Positions 9,131 through 16,198 of a stretch of 22,887 nt of DNA are shown here, one piece after another. The notes under the pieces are model-generated. The model ran no database searches, was not told the DNA's origin, and saw only the letters and a list, made by a program, of their open reading frames with translations. Made by a program: the position numbers and the translations under genes. The stretch comes from Bacillota bacterium (lineage in GTDB: Bacteria > Bacillota > Negativicutes > Sporomusales > Sporomusaceae): positions 1 through 22,887 of the forward strand of contig JAEZVB010000091.1 of assembly GCA_023443285.1 (NCBI GenBank), in the 5' to 3' direction. Position 1 is the first letter of the stretch. Each line of letters opens with the position of its first letter.

Positions 9131-9173
9131 AAAAATAAAATGAGGCAGCGCACAAGCTTGTGCGCTACCTCAT
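9131..9173 (-). terminator. Intrinsic terminator after the LUD-domain gene
   Basis: AGCGCACAAGCTTGTGCGCT forms a perfect palindrome, extended by ATGAGG/CCTCAT with one mismatch (9140-9173). On the minus strand it is followed by TTTTATTTTT. It begins 16 nt past the stop codon of the LUD gene and lies upstream of the L,D-transpeptidase gene. Confidence 0.9.
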
Positions 9174-9189
9174 GTTTTGCAAGTGTTAT

Positions 9190-9831
9190 TTAAAACCCTA
9201 ATTGCTCACCAATAATAATTACTTCAATATCGGAAGCTGGCGGTTTTTTATGCATAACCGTGGTAACATTACAAATCCGGGTCGGCCCCTGACAATCCAT
9301 GCATTCTCCTGTTACAGTACAAGGATTCGGGCGATTCAGACGTTTATTATTAATAGGGGCAGCAAATAATTCAATCCTGTCCATAGCTGTGTCTAAATTA
9401 GTGACAATTTTATTCACACCAGTGATTACAATAACTTTTTTCGGCCCAAAAATCATAGCCGCCACTCGGTTACCGGAGCCATCTACATTGACCAGTTCAC
9501 CCTTAAGTGTGAGCGCATTGGTGCTTGTTAAAAATACGTCACAAGTCAGTTGCTTGCGGCGCAGTTCCAGCGACTCTTCTGGAGCTAGTCCGGGTTTGTT
9601 GTGATTAAATACAGTATTACCCCGTTCCTCAAGCAGCGTGTCAATACCAACTTCTTTTATTGTCCAGGAACCAGCAATACCTACCGTAGCATCCTTCGGG
9701 ATAAGAGTAGCTAATTTTTCTAATGCCTCTTGCTTAGTATTTACATAACTAGCGGTAAAATGATTTTTTTGTAATGCTTCGACGACTTTAGCGCCAATTG
9801 TCTGATTGTGCCAAGTATGTAATTCACTCAT
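9190..9831 (-). CDS. LUD-domain protein (LutC/YkgG-related, DUF162)
   Basis: A 213-residue cytosolic protein of the LUD family, related to the LutC/YkgG subunits of lactate utilisation complexes. Visible family features are VGIAGSWTIKEVG (about 50-62), the middle segment DVFLTSTNALTLKGELVNVD, and VIVITGVNKIV. The C-terminal part has four clustered cysteines in NPCTVTGECMDCQGPTRIC, common in the clostridial single-domain versions and possibly a metal or iron-sulfur site (inference). No lutA or lutB neighbour is present, so a role in lactate oxidation should not be assumed. The ATG is preceded by GGGGGGATT. The gene has its own terminator downstream. The gene upstream, 78 nt away, is on the same strand and may be co-transcribed. 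Confidence 0.85.
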   Translation of the reverse strand: MSELHTWHNQTIGAKVVEALQKNHFTASYVNTKQEALEKLATLIPKDATVGIAGSWTIKEVGIDTLLEERGNTVFNHNKPGLAPEESLELRRKQLTCDVFLTSTNALTLKGELVNVDGSGNRVAAMIFGPKKVIVITGVNKIVTNLDTAMDRIELFAAPINNKRLNRPNPCTVTGECMDCQGPTRICNVTTVMHKKPPASDIEVIIIGEQLGF

Positions 9832-9869
9832 AATTCAATCCCCCCAGCTATTATGTACTAAAGAAACCC

Positions 9870-9884
9870 AGGGGCTATGCCCCA
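9870..9884 (-). terminator. Weak hairpin after the 177-residue protein
   Basis: GGGGC (9871-9875) pairs with GCCCC (9879-9883) around a 3-nt loop. On the minus strand it is followed by TGGGTTTCTTT, which is a poor T-run. It may be a weak terminator or only a pause site between the 177-residue gene and the LUD gene. Confidence 0.3.
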
Positions 9885-9909
9885 AATACGCTAATAATGT
9901 AGACCAATG

Positions 9910-10443
9910 TTATGTAGCCGAACCTTGTGCCATATACGCGCCGCCGGTCATTTCGGCCATATCTTCGGCAGCATATTGATTGTACACCATATTAATATGC
10001 TTGGCATAGGATAATCCATTAAAGCTGCCATTGGCCTGGATAGTGATAGCCTCATTAAGCTTATCAGCAAATTCCGGTGTCAATGCTACTTCCCGCACTG
10101 CTTTGATAAGACCGTCAGTGACCTCTACCAGCGCAACCTTAAGCACATCGGTCGCTATTACTTCCTCCGGGTATACACGAATCCCAGCCGGTACAGTATG
10201 CCAGGAATATGGAGCATCATTCCACTTACTTGTCCCAAATTTAAAGAGCAAAAAAATAATAGGACCATCAATATATATACCCAACTCGGCTGCACCAGTT
10301 TGAATATTTTCAATTTCCTGCTGGGTAATTCCCGCTTTGACTATTAAGAGGCTATGTCCCTCATTATCCAGGCGATATCTGATTTGCTCATCCAGTTTAA
10401 CCTGACCCTGTATATACGGCTGTCCAACTTGGCTTGTTTGCAT
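9910..10443 (-). CDS. Uncharacterised 177-residue protein
   Basis: I do not recognise this family. The protein has no signal peptide, no membrane segment and no cysteines. It begins MQTSQVGQPYIQG and has an internal hydrophobic strand IDGPIIFLLFKFG (about 58-70), then a mixed region with YPEEVIATDVLKVALVEV, and ends with MAEMTGGAYMAQGSAT. The pattern suggests a soluble alpha/beta protein. The ATG at 10441-10443 has only a weak ribosome binding site, but a perfect TATAAT lies about 50 nt upstream, which supports a real gene with its own promoter. It is divergent from the two small plus-strand genes and lies upstream of the LUD gene on the same strand. Confidence 0.7.
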   Translation of the reverse strand: MQTSQVGQPYIQGQVKLDEQIRYRLDNEGHSLLIVKAGITQQEIENIQTGAAELGIYIDGPIIFLLFKFGTSKWNDAPYSWHTVPAGIRVYPEEVIATDVLKVALVEVTDGLIKAVREVALTPEFADKLNEAITIQANGSFNGLSYAKHINMVYNQYAAEDMAEMTGGAYMAQGSAT

Positions 10444-10490
10444 GGTTTTGCACCACTTTTCCCTTAAGTCTTACGCTATATTACATTTAT

Positions 10491-10496
10491 ATTATA
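10491..10496 (-). promoter_or_regulatory. -10 box for the 177-residue gene
   Basis: A perfect TATAAT on the minus strand. The best -35 at 18 nt is TTATCC, which is weak, so an activator may be involved or the promoter may be modest. Confidence 0.5.
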
Positions 10497-10535
10497 CCAT
10501 TAAGAATCTGGATTGGATAATAAAGTTTTTTGTAA

Positions 10536-10552
10536 TAATTTGCAGTAATTTG
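10536..10552. repeat. Tandem heptamer TAATTTG, 10-nt period
   Basis: TAATTTG occurs at 10536-10542 and again at 10546-10552, one helical turn apart, in the AT-rich space between the divergent 177-residue gene and the small plus-strand genes. The spacing is what a tandem regulator site would have, but chance in AT-rich DNA cannot be excluded. Confidence 0.3.
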
Positions 10553-10614
10553 AGGAAAACTATCCCAAGTGTTGAAAGGTTTTCACACTCAATACCAATC
10601 GGGAGGCGATTCTT

Positions 10615-10785
10615 GTGCTGAAGCACAAATTCAGTGGGTGCGAAGATTGCGTCGAAAGCAACTCCTGTGAATTTTCCTCAGAGTTCTGCCCGAAAACCGT
10701 ACTTGACCACAAGCTTGATAGCGATTTAGCCGCAGATCCTGCATTTAAAAAGTATCAAGAATTCTATCAGCGTCTAAAAAACTAG
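10615..10785 (+). CDS. Small cysteine-rich protein (56 aa)
   Basis: A 56-residue protein starting with GTG at 10615 behind a strong ribosome binding site GGGAGG (10601-10606, 8-nt spacing) and ending in TAG at 10785. The N-terminal half contains GCEDCVESNSC and EFCPK: four cysteines (C9, C12, C18, C25) with spacing C-x2-C-x5-C-x6-C-P. The C-terminal half is charged and probably helical. The cysteine pattern suggests a zinc or iron-sulfur site but does not match the ferredoxin consensus. I do not recognise the family. It is followed 22 nt later by another tiny gene, and both end at the terminator at 10958-10997. Confidence 0.7.
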   Translation: MLKHKFSGCEDCVESNSCEFSSEFCPKTVLDHKLDSDLAADPAFKKYQEFYQRLKN

Positions 10786-10807
10786 TGATTACACTAGGAG
10801 GTTACCT

Positions 10808-10951
10808 GTGAAAACTACGATAAAATATTCTCACGGAAAAGGGTTCGGCAGAAATCTTTCTTCTGTTACTATCTTGGCAGGAACCCGCAGCAGTAGGGAA
10901 ATTCAGGAAAACATTGAAAAGGCCCGCTCGCAACAGCCTAGCGACGAATAG
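10808..10951 (+). CDS. Small basic protein (47 aa), unknown function
   Basis: A 47-residue protein starting with GTG at 10808, with a perfect AGGAGG at 10796-10801 and 6-nt spacing, and ending in TAG at 10951. It begins MKTTIKYSHGKGFGRNLSS and ends in a charged helix-like segment around EIQENIEKARSQQ. No known motif is seen. The quality of its ribosome binding site and its position 22 nt after the cysteine-rich gene argue that it is a genuine second cistron. Confidence 0.65.
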   Translation: MKTTIKYSHGKGFGRNLSSVTILAGTRSSREIQENIEKARSQQPSDE

Positions 10952-10957
10952 GCAAAA

Positions 10958-10997
10958 TAAACCTTCAGGTGGGGTAAACCCCACCTGAAGGTTTTAT
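10958..10997. terminator. Strong bidirectional terminator between the small genes and the nif operon
   Basis: ACCTTCAGGTGGGG (10961-10974) pairs perfectly with CCCCACCTGAAGGT (10979-10992) around a TAAA loop. A-rich sequence lies on the left and TTTTATT on the right, so it can stop transcription in both directions: the small plus-strand genes and the minus-strand nif operon. Confidence 0.93.
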
Positions 10998-11031
10998 TGC
11001 CCAAGCTTTCGGCAAAGCTCAAAATTTACAC

Positions 11032-11889
11032 TTACTGGAAGCTCCGTACAGATTCATCATCGGGTAGAAAAAAACTTTGTCGCTTACTCATAGCTGCCAC
11101 TTGGCAGCCTATTTTTTTGGCAGCAGCCAAATTAATACCGGTTGGCACAGAATTAGTTGTTGCAAGCACTGCCAGCACCTCTTCCAGGGCGGCATTGCCT
11201 GCCCGTTCACCAATGCCGGCAGCCGTCACACTGGCATACCTGGCTCCACTTTGCAGGGCTGTTACCGTATTGGCCGTAGCCAGTCCGAAGTCATTATGAG
11301 CATGGAATTCTATGGGCAATGAGCAATAAGTTGCTAGTCGGCTTATTATTTCCCGAATGCGAAATGGCTCTAACAAGCCGACTGTATCTGCATACCTGAT
11401 ACGGACAGCTCCTAGGCGCTCACTTATCTCAGCCAATTCCAGAAACTGATTAAACTCAGCCCGCGAGGCATCTTCGGCGCCAACAGATACCTGGCACCCA
11501 TGACTTCGCGCTAAAAAAACAGCCCGCGTAAGCTGCTCGAATACCCATTTTCGACTCTGCTTTAACTTATGATAAATATGCAGATCAGATACCGGTACCG
11601 AAATATGCAAAAACTCAAACCCACAAGCAAGCGAAGCGGTTATATCCCGCGCGCAGGCACGATTCCAGGAAAAAACGGTAGCCTTGAGGCCAGCATCCAG
11701 AATTAACCGCATGGCCTCAGCTTCTTCCGGCCCCATGACCGGCGTACCTGCCTCAATCCAACCTATGCCAGCTTTATCCAGCGCTATGGCAATAGCCATT
11801 TTTTCCATCGAGGAAAATACCAGACCAGCTGCTTGTTCACCATCTCGCAGCGTAGTATCAATAAGAAAATCCTGTTTGAGTTCTGGCAT
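11032..11889 (-). CDS. nifV-alpha: Homocitrate synthase, NifV alpha subunit (catalytic barrel)
   Basis: A 285-residue half of a split NifV. NifV condenses acetyl-CoA and 2-oxoglutarate to (R)-homocitrate, the organic ligand of FeMo-cofactor. This part is the TIM barrel with an intact active site: LIDTTLRDGEQAAG (residues 9-22), the metal-binding FHAHNDFGLATAN (195-207) and GIGERAGNAALEEV (225-238). It stops where the barrel ends and lacks the C-terminal regulatory domain of full-length NifV (about 380 residues). I chose the ATG at 11887-11889, preceded by GAGAGGAG; longer in-frame starts run into the upstream gene. It is the last gene of the nif operon, 13 nt after its partner, the omega-then-alpha order known from Clostridium pasteurianum. 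Confidence 0.9.
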   Translation of the reverse strand: MPELKQDFLIDTTLRDGEQAAGLVFSSMEKMAIAIALDKAGIGWIEAGTPVMGPEEAEAMRLILDAGLKATVFSWNRACARDITASLACGFEFLHISVPVSDLHIYHKLKQSRKWVFEQLTRAVFLARSHGCQVSVGAEDASRAEFNQFLELAEISERLGAVRIRYADTVGLLEPFRIREIISRLATYCSLPIEFHAHNDFGLATANTVTALQSGARYASVTAAGIGERAGNAALEEVLAVLATTNSVPTGINLAAAKKIGCQVAAMSKRQSFFLPDDESVRSFQ

Positions 11890-11902
11890 ACATCGGCTCC
11901 TC

Positions 11903-12961
11903 TCAGCCTGAAAGATATAATCTTCTAAGCTCATTATCACTGATGGCTGCTTTTTTACGAACAGCCAGCGCCCGTACTGCCGACAGCAAGCGATTACTTT
12001 CCTCTTCCTCCAGACCAATTCCCCACGCAGCAAATTTAGTCTTGAGCGCCGCCGTACCCGAATGTTTACCAACTATAACCTGTCTGGTCAAGCCCACCAA
12101 TTCCGGGGCAAACGGTTCATAGATTTCCGGCGATTTACTTACACCGTCAACATGCAGTCCTGATTCGTGAGCAAAAATAGCCGGGCCAATAATAGCTTTG
12201 TCAGCAGCTAAGGGCAGACTAAGCATGGAAAATACCTGCCGACACTTCCCAGCCAGCTCGGGCGGCAATTCCGTATGAATCCCCCCAATTTGTCTGGCCA
12301 CCATCACTATCTCTTCCCATGGAGCATGACCGCCAATTCCGCCGATAGCTGTTATTACCTGTTCGGCACCGGCTTTTAGCGCTGCCAACGAATTGGCGGT
12401 TGCCATTTTGTAGGTATTGTCGGCCGCTATGCCCACAGGGCAAGCCAGATGACTTTTTAGAATGCTTATTTGCTCAAATATCGTAAATGGATTTCCCTTA
12501 CCGGCCTTATCCCAATAGAAAACGGTAGCAACAGGGTACTTTTTGTTACTAGTAATGATATCTGACAACACGGTTGCTGTAAGACTGCTTGACTCTTCTA
12601 CAAGTAAAGAAATCTGCAGGCCGCGTTTGTCTGCTTCCCGCAAAATCTCCCGCAAACTTGCGCCTAATTCGGCTTGCTGGGCAGCAGAGCAAAGCAGAAG
12701 CACTTGCCTTATCCCAGCCTGCTCTGCGAGCTGCAGATTACACCGGGCTAGGTCGAGAAGCCCGTAAAGACTAAGCTGTTGCCCTACTACCGTCAATTCC
12801 GGACAATTGCGTTGCCACTCGTTAAGACGAAGCACTGACTGCCGAAGCCCTAATGCAGCCAAAACACCGGCAAGCTCCCCCAGTTTTTCTGCGGCAAATT
12901 CTTGCCTGATAGCCATATCCAGCGTCTGATCCAGCCATATCGGCATCTTCATATTGATCAC
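11903..12961 (-). CDS. nifV-omega: Homocitrate synthase, NifV omega subunit (degenerate barrel plus C-terminal domain)
   Basis: A 352-residue partner of NifV alpha. Its N-terminal part is a decayed copy of the same barrel: LDQTLDMAIRQ replaces the catalytic DTTLRDGEQ, GIAADNTYKMATAN (about 177-190) replaces FHAHNDFGLATAN so the metal-binding His-x-His is lost, and GIGGHAPWEEI replaces GERAGNAALEEV. The C-terminal domain is well kept, with GPAIFAHESGLHVDG (259-273) and VGKHSG (297-302). It therefore probably supplies the lid/C-terminal domain to the catalytic alpha subunit. The first possible start is GTG at 12959-12961, overlapping the TGA of the upstream gene (GTGA). ATG codons at 12952 and 12946 are alternatives, and the ribosome binding site does not decide. 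Confidence 0.88.
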   Translation of the reverse strand: MINMKMPIWLDQTLDMAIRQEFAAEKLGELAGVLAALGLRQSVLRLNEWQRNCPELTVVGQQLSLYGLLDLARCNLQLAEQAGIRQVLLLCSAAQQAELGASLREILREADKRGLQISLLVEESSSLTATVLSDIITSNKKYPVATVFYWDKAGKGNPFTIFEQISILKSHLACPVGIAADNTYKMATANSLAALKAGAEQVITAIGGIGGHAPWEEIVMVARQIGGIHTELPPELAGKCRQVFSMLSLPLAADKAIIGPAIFAHESGLHVDGVSKSPEIYEPFAPELVGLTRQVIVGKHSGTAALKTKFAAWGIGLEEEESNRLLSAVRALAVRKKAAISDNELRRLYLSG

Positions 12962-13575
12962 CCGCAGTGCTTTTTTTGTATTATTAGTTTGAGACCCTCG
13001 GCTGAGCGATTAGTCTTACAATCAAGGCGACCGCTTAGCTGTTCGGCCTCTAGCCAAGGAGGAATGTGACTGCACAAAACCTCCACAAGATAATAATTGC
13101 CTGCCAGCAGCGGCTGCAATATTTGTTTGGAGGTCAAGCCGCTGCCACTTTGCTGAATATCCTTTAGCGATACCCGGAAACAACCCGGTTCTGTCTCGAC
13201 AATGGCTGGAGCTGCCGGTTTGTCAGGTTCATTCTGGCGAGCGGCTAACTCTTCTTGCACGATAATGTATTCCAAAAAATCTGCCGGCCGGCCGTCAAAC
13301 TCCCAAATGCTAAACCCGGCTTGCTCCAATTCTTTATATAACAGGCCAGTTACACTCTGGGCAACAAATATACGGCACCGTCTAAGCCATTCAATTATGG
13401 CGGCCGCTTGCCGTCGCACCCCAGCCATACCTTCCGTACGCGCAAGCTGAATGGATAACGAGTCAGTTATCCGCCACTTGCCCTGCTGGCGTCGGTAAAC
13501 AACCACCTCTCCAGGTTCTTCTAGGCAAGCTGTAGTTCCATTACTGCCAATAAACACCGCTATGTCCCGCGCCAT
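12958..13575 (-). CDS. AnfO-like nitrogenase accessory protein
   Basis: A 205-residue cytosolic protein that looks like the AnfO family, named after a gene of the iron-only nitrogenase cluster. Features are the N-terminal MARDIAVFIGSNGTTACLEE, the basic VVYRRQQGKW, and the central IFVAQSVTGLLYKELEQAGF followed by IWEFDGRPADFLEYI. Its biochemical role is not established. Here it sits between nifB and the split nifV in a molybdenum nif operon, and no anfDGK genes are seen in the window. The ATG has AAGGAGG upstream, 14 nt after nifB, and its TGA overlaps the next start codon, so it is fully part of the operon. The family call is from memory of the pattern and should be confirmed by a profile search. 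Confidence 0.7.
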   Translation of the reverse strand: MARDIAVFIGSNGTTACLEEPGEVVVYRRQQGKWRITDSLSIQLARTEGMAGVRRQAAAIIEWLRRCRIFVAQSVTGLLYKELEQAGFSIWEFDGRPADFLEYIIVQEELAARQNEPDKPAAPAIVETEPGCFRVSLKDIQQSGSGLTSKQILQPLLAGNYYLVEVLCSHIPPWLEAEQLSGRLDCKTNRSAEGLKLIIQKKHCG

Positions 13576-13589
13576 TTTCTCTTCCCTCC

Positions 13590-14837
13590 TTATACAGCTG
13601 CCGATTTTAGCTCCAACTGCTTAACCGTATAGAAAAGTCCGCTTTCTACGGTATAGCAATATTCCACCGCCATAATGCCTCGCTTTAATAAGCGTTTTTG
13701 CACCTGATAACCAATTCGCATGGTTAACACCGCGTCACAATCGCTTAGCACCGACAATACGGTCGCCCGTTGTTTTTCTTCGTTGTCACAGTCTTCATTG
13801 CCACTGCAATATCTCTCCACGCTGCGCGTTTCCATTAGTTCAAAGCGGTTGTTACTTACCTGATAAATATCAAACTCCTCGGCTTGACCAAAGTGCTCAT
13901 CAACCAGCTTCTTCGATTTGCTGGTAACTGCCACTTTGTAGTGACCGACAAACGGCTCCGGCTTAGCCTCAACCGCTTCAACTTGCGCTGCAGCTGAGCA
14001 GCTTCTAAACTCATTGCTGCGATCCTGACCTAATAAGCCAATAGCATCTGCACGGCATTGGCGACAATGCGTCATTTGTTTAATTTCACTGTTGCATGCT
14101 AGGCGCATGTTGGCAACATCACGCATACTGGTTTGCGGCAGCCCGGAAAAAACACTGCCTTGCGCTGGCAGGAACGGCATAATATTGGTCATGCTGGCAC
14201 CTAATTGCTTGACCTTTTTAACCACATCAGGTATGTGCCAGTCATTAACCATTTTGATCATGACAATATTTACTTTGATAGCAATACCATGCCCTGCTAA
14301 ATACATGATACCTTCTTGTTGGTTGTTTATGAGGATATCCGCGCCTTCCGCCCCCATATAGCGATTACCTTCATAATTAACAGTTCCGTAAATTTGTGCA
14401 CCGACGACCGGATCAATACAATTAACAGTAACTGTGACATGCCGTACCCCCAGTTTGACTATTTCAGGGGCGTATTCCGGCAAAAGTAGTCCGTTGGTTG
14501 ACAGGCAAAATAATATGCTAGAGTCTTTTTCCTTTATAAGTTCAATAGTCTCACGGGTTTCCTTCCAGTCAGCCAGGGCATCTCCTGGACCGGCAATTCC
14601 AACCACGCTTAGCTGGGGGATGGCAGCTTTCACTCGTTCGAATTTTTGCAGAGCATCCGTAGGTGACAGCACTTCACTGGTTACCCCCGGGCGGCTTTCA
14701 TTAACACAATCAAACTTGCGACTGCAATAGTTGCAGCTGATATTGCACCGTGGCGCTACCGGCATATGCATGCGGGCATATTTATGTTGGGCAGAACTAG
14801 AAAAACAGGGATGTTTATCGGTAAGCACGCTCGCCAT
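13590..14837 (-). CDS. nifB: Nitrogenase cofactor synthase NifB (radical SAM plus NifX-like domain)
   Basis: A 415-residue enzyme that fuses two [4Fe-4S] clusters and inserts the central carbide to give NifB-co, the FeMo-co precursor. The N-terminus has HPC (C11), then the radical SAM motif CNISCNYC (C31, C35, C38) and RKFDCVNESRPG. CRQCRADAIGLLG at 258-270 is another conserved cysteine pair of the family. From about residue 298 a NifX/NafY-type domain follows, with KLVDEHFGQAEEFDIY. No separate nifX is seen in the operon, so this domain may serve as the cofactor carrier. I start at the ATG at 14835-14837, where AAAGGAGGTGG is ideally placed. It lies 31 nt after nifN. Confidence 0.96.
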   Translation of the reverse strand: MASVLTDKHPCFSSSAQHKYARMHMPVAPRCNISCNYCSRKFDCVNESRPGVTSEVLSPTDALQKFERVKAAIPQLSVVGIAGPGDALADWKETRETIELIKEKDSSILFCLSTNGLLLPEYAPEIVKLGVRHVTVTVNCIDPVVGAQIYGTVNYEGNRYMGAEGADILINNQQEGIMYLAGHGIAIKVNIVMIKMVNDWHIPDVVKKVKQLGASMTNIMPFLPAQGSVFSGLPQTSMRDVANMRLACNSEIKQMTHCRQCRADAIGLLGQDRSNEFRSCSAAAQVEAVEAKPEPFVGHYKVAVTSKSKKLVDEHFGQAEEFDIYQVSNNRFELMETRSVERYCSGNEDCDNEEKQRATVLSVLSDCDAVLTMRIGYQVQKRLLKRGIMAVEYCYTVESGLFYTVKQLELKSAAV

Positions 14838-14868
14838 AGAGCGGCCACCTCCTTTCTTCAAGTGGAAG

Positions 14869-16197
14869 TTATGACGACTTACTATAATATTTTTTGTACA
14901 TATCTTCACGATAGTGTGTATACTTTTCGGTTAACAGTGTATTGGTGATTCTATCTATCAGCAGCATGCTGCCGGTATAACCCACAGACAACAGCCGTTG
15001 ACCGCCTACCCGGTCATGAATGGGAAAGCCTAAGCGCACCAGCGGAATATTATGCTTTTCAGTAAGAAACCGCCCGTCCGAATGACCAATAGCAATGTTG
15101 ACCTTTCCCACCTTAACGTGTAGCTCAACTAAATCAAAGTCAGGATCGTCCAGGACAACGGTTTCGGCTGACAACTCGGTTTTGGGCAAAAGCCGCAATA
15201 CGTTGCCGTTTTTATCGCCGGTTACTACGATCGGGCGAATACCATTTTCCAGACAAAGCTGGGTTACAGCATATACCAGTTCGGGTTCACCAAAGACCGC
15301 ACTGCGTCCGGCAAAATTATATTTATGCGAATCAATCATGCCATCAAGCAGCCGCCCGCGCTCAATTTCAATGTCCGCCGGGCATTTGCGCCCGCTGATA
15401 GTTTCAAGCGCCCTGATAAATGTATCGGTATTTTCGATACCAATTGGCAAAGGCAGAGAATAAAGCGGTACGCCAAAGGTGTCTTTAAGATACTTACCCG
15501 GCGATACATTGTCACTTAGCGTAATACCAAATTCAATGGTTGCCGGCGCACCGCCCAGGCGGCAAAGGTCTGCAATCGCTGTACCGCCTGCCGGCAACTT
15601 ACTGTAGGTCGCAAGATAGGGGCGATCAAGCGTATCTGATATATCAGGCAACAGGGTATATTCCAGCTTCATCGCGGCAAGTAGCCGTTTTATTTCCCGG
15701 ATATCTGCCGGACTAATGCTGGGGATAATAACATTCACTTTATTATGGCTCTCACTCGCTGTTGCCAGCGTCTCAACCAGCCGCCTGACAGTCAGCCAAT
15801 AGCCTTCGCTGTGGTTGCCGCCATACCCAGGAGTATTGGCAGTAACAATCGGCATGGTCAATTGCCGTTCCTGACGGTAGTCTGTTACTATCCTGGCAAT
15901 GTCTTCGCCGATGGTTTCGGCCAGGCAGGTGGTAACAACCCCAATCAGTTCAGGCTGGTAGACTTTACGAATATTGTCAAGCGCCTTACATAGATTAGCC
16001 TCACCACCATATACAGTGCCTTTTTCATTAAGCGAGGAAGAACCGACATCAACAGGCTCATTAAAATGCTCGGCAATATGCCGCCGCATATAGGTGCTGC
16101 ACCCTTGGGAACCATGGACAATTACCATAGCCTGCTCAATACCCTTGAGTGCCAAAATCCCCCCCATAGGCATACACATGTGACAGGGGTTTTCCAT
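14869..16197 (-). CDS. nifN: Nitrogenase cofactor scaffold subunit NifN
   Basis: A 442-residue NifK-like protein that pairs with NifE in the scaffold on which NifB-co is matured to FeMo-co. It begins MENPCHMCMPMGG, the cysteine-rich N-terminus of clostridial NifN, then has HGSQGCSTYMRRHIAEHF (C33), GGEANL, TTCLAETIGEDI and NTPGYGGNHSEGY, all paralleling NifK. Sequence and length look intact. The ATG at 16195-16197 is preceded by AAGGAGGTGG, which lies inside the end of nifE; the two genes are 1 nt apart, so translation of nifN is probably coupled to nifE. The in-frame stop in nifE could therefore also lower NifN output. Confidence 0.95.
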   Translation of the reverse strand: MENPCHMCMPMGGILALKGIEQAMVIVHGSQGCSTYMRRHIAEHFNEPVDVGSSSLNEKGTVYGGEANLCKALDNIRKVYQPELIGVVTTCLAETIGEDIARIVTDYRQERQLTMPIVTANTPGYGGNHSEGYWLTVRRLVETLATASESHNKVNVIIPSISPADIREIKRLLAAMKLEYTLLPDISDTLDRPYLATYSKLPAGGTAIADLCRLGGAPATIEFGITLSDNVSPGKYLKDTFGVPLYSLPLPIGIENTDTFIRALETISGRKCPADIEIERGRLLDGMIDSHKYNFAGRSAVFGEPELVYAVTQLCLENGIRPIVVTGDKNGNVLRLLPKTELSAETVVLDDPDFDLVELHVKVGKVNIAIGHSDGRFLTEKHNIPLVRLGFPIHDRVGGQRLLSVGYTGSMLLIDRITNTLLTEKYTHYREDMYKKYYSKSS

Positions 16198-16198
16198 A

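Noticed and set aside
11890..12072. A longer N-terminus for NifV alpha starting at 12072
   Set aside because: The extra residues are basic and unlike NifV, overlap the nifV-omega coding region in another frame, and a good ribosome binding site marks the shorter start at 11889.
14838..14909. A longer N-terminus for NifB starting at 14909
   Set aside because: It overlaps the end of nifN, while AAAGGAGG sits just before the ATG at 14837, where the family's N-terminus begins.
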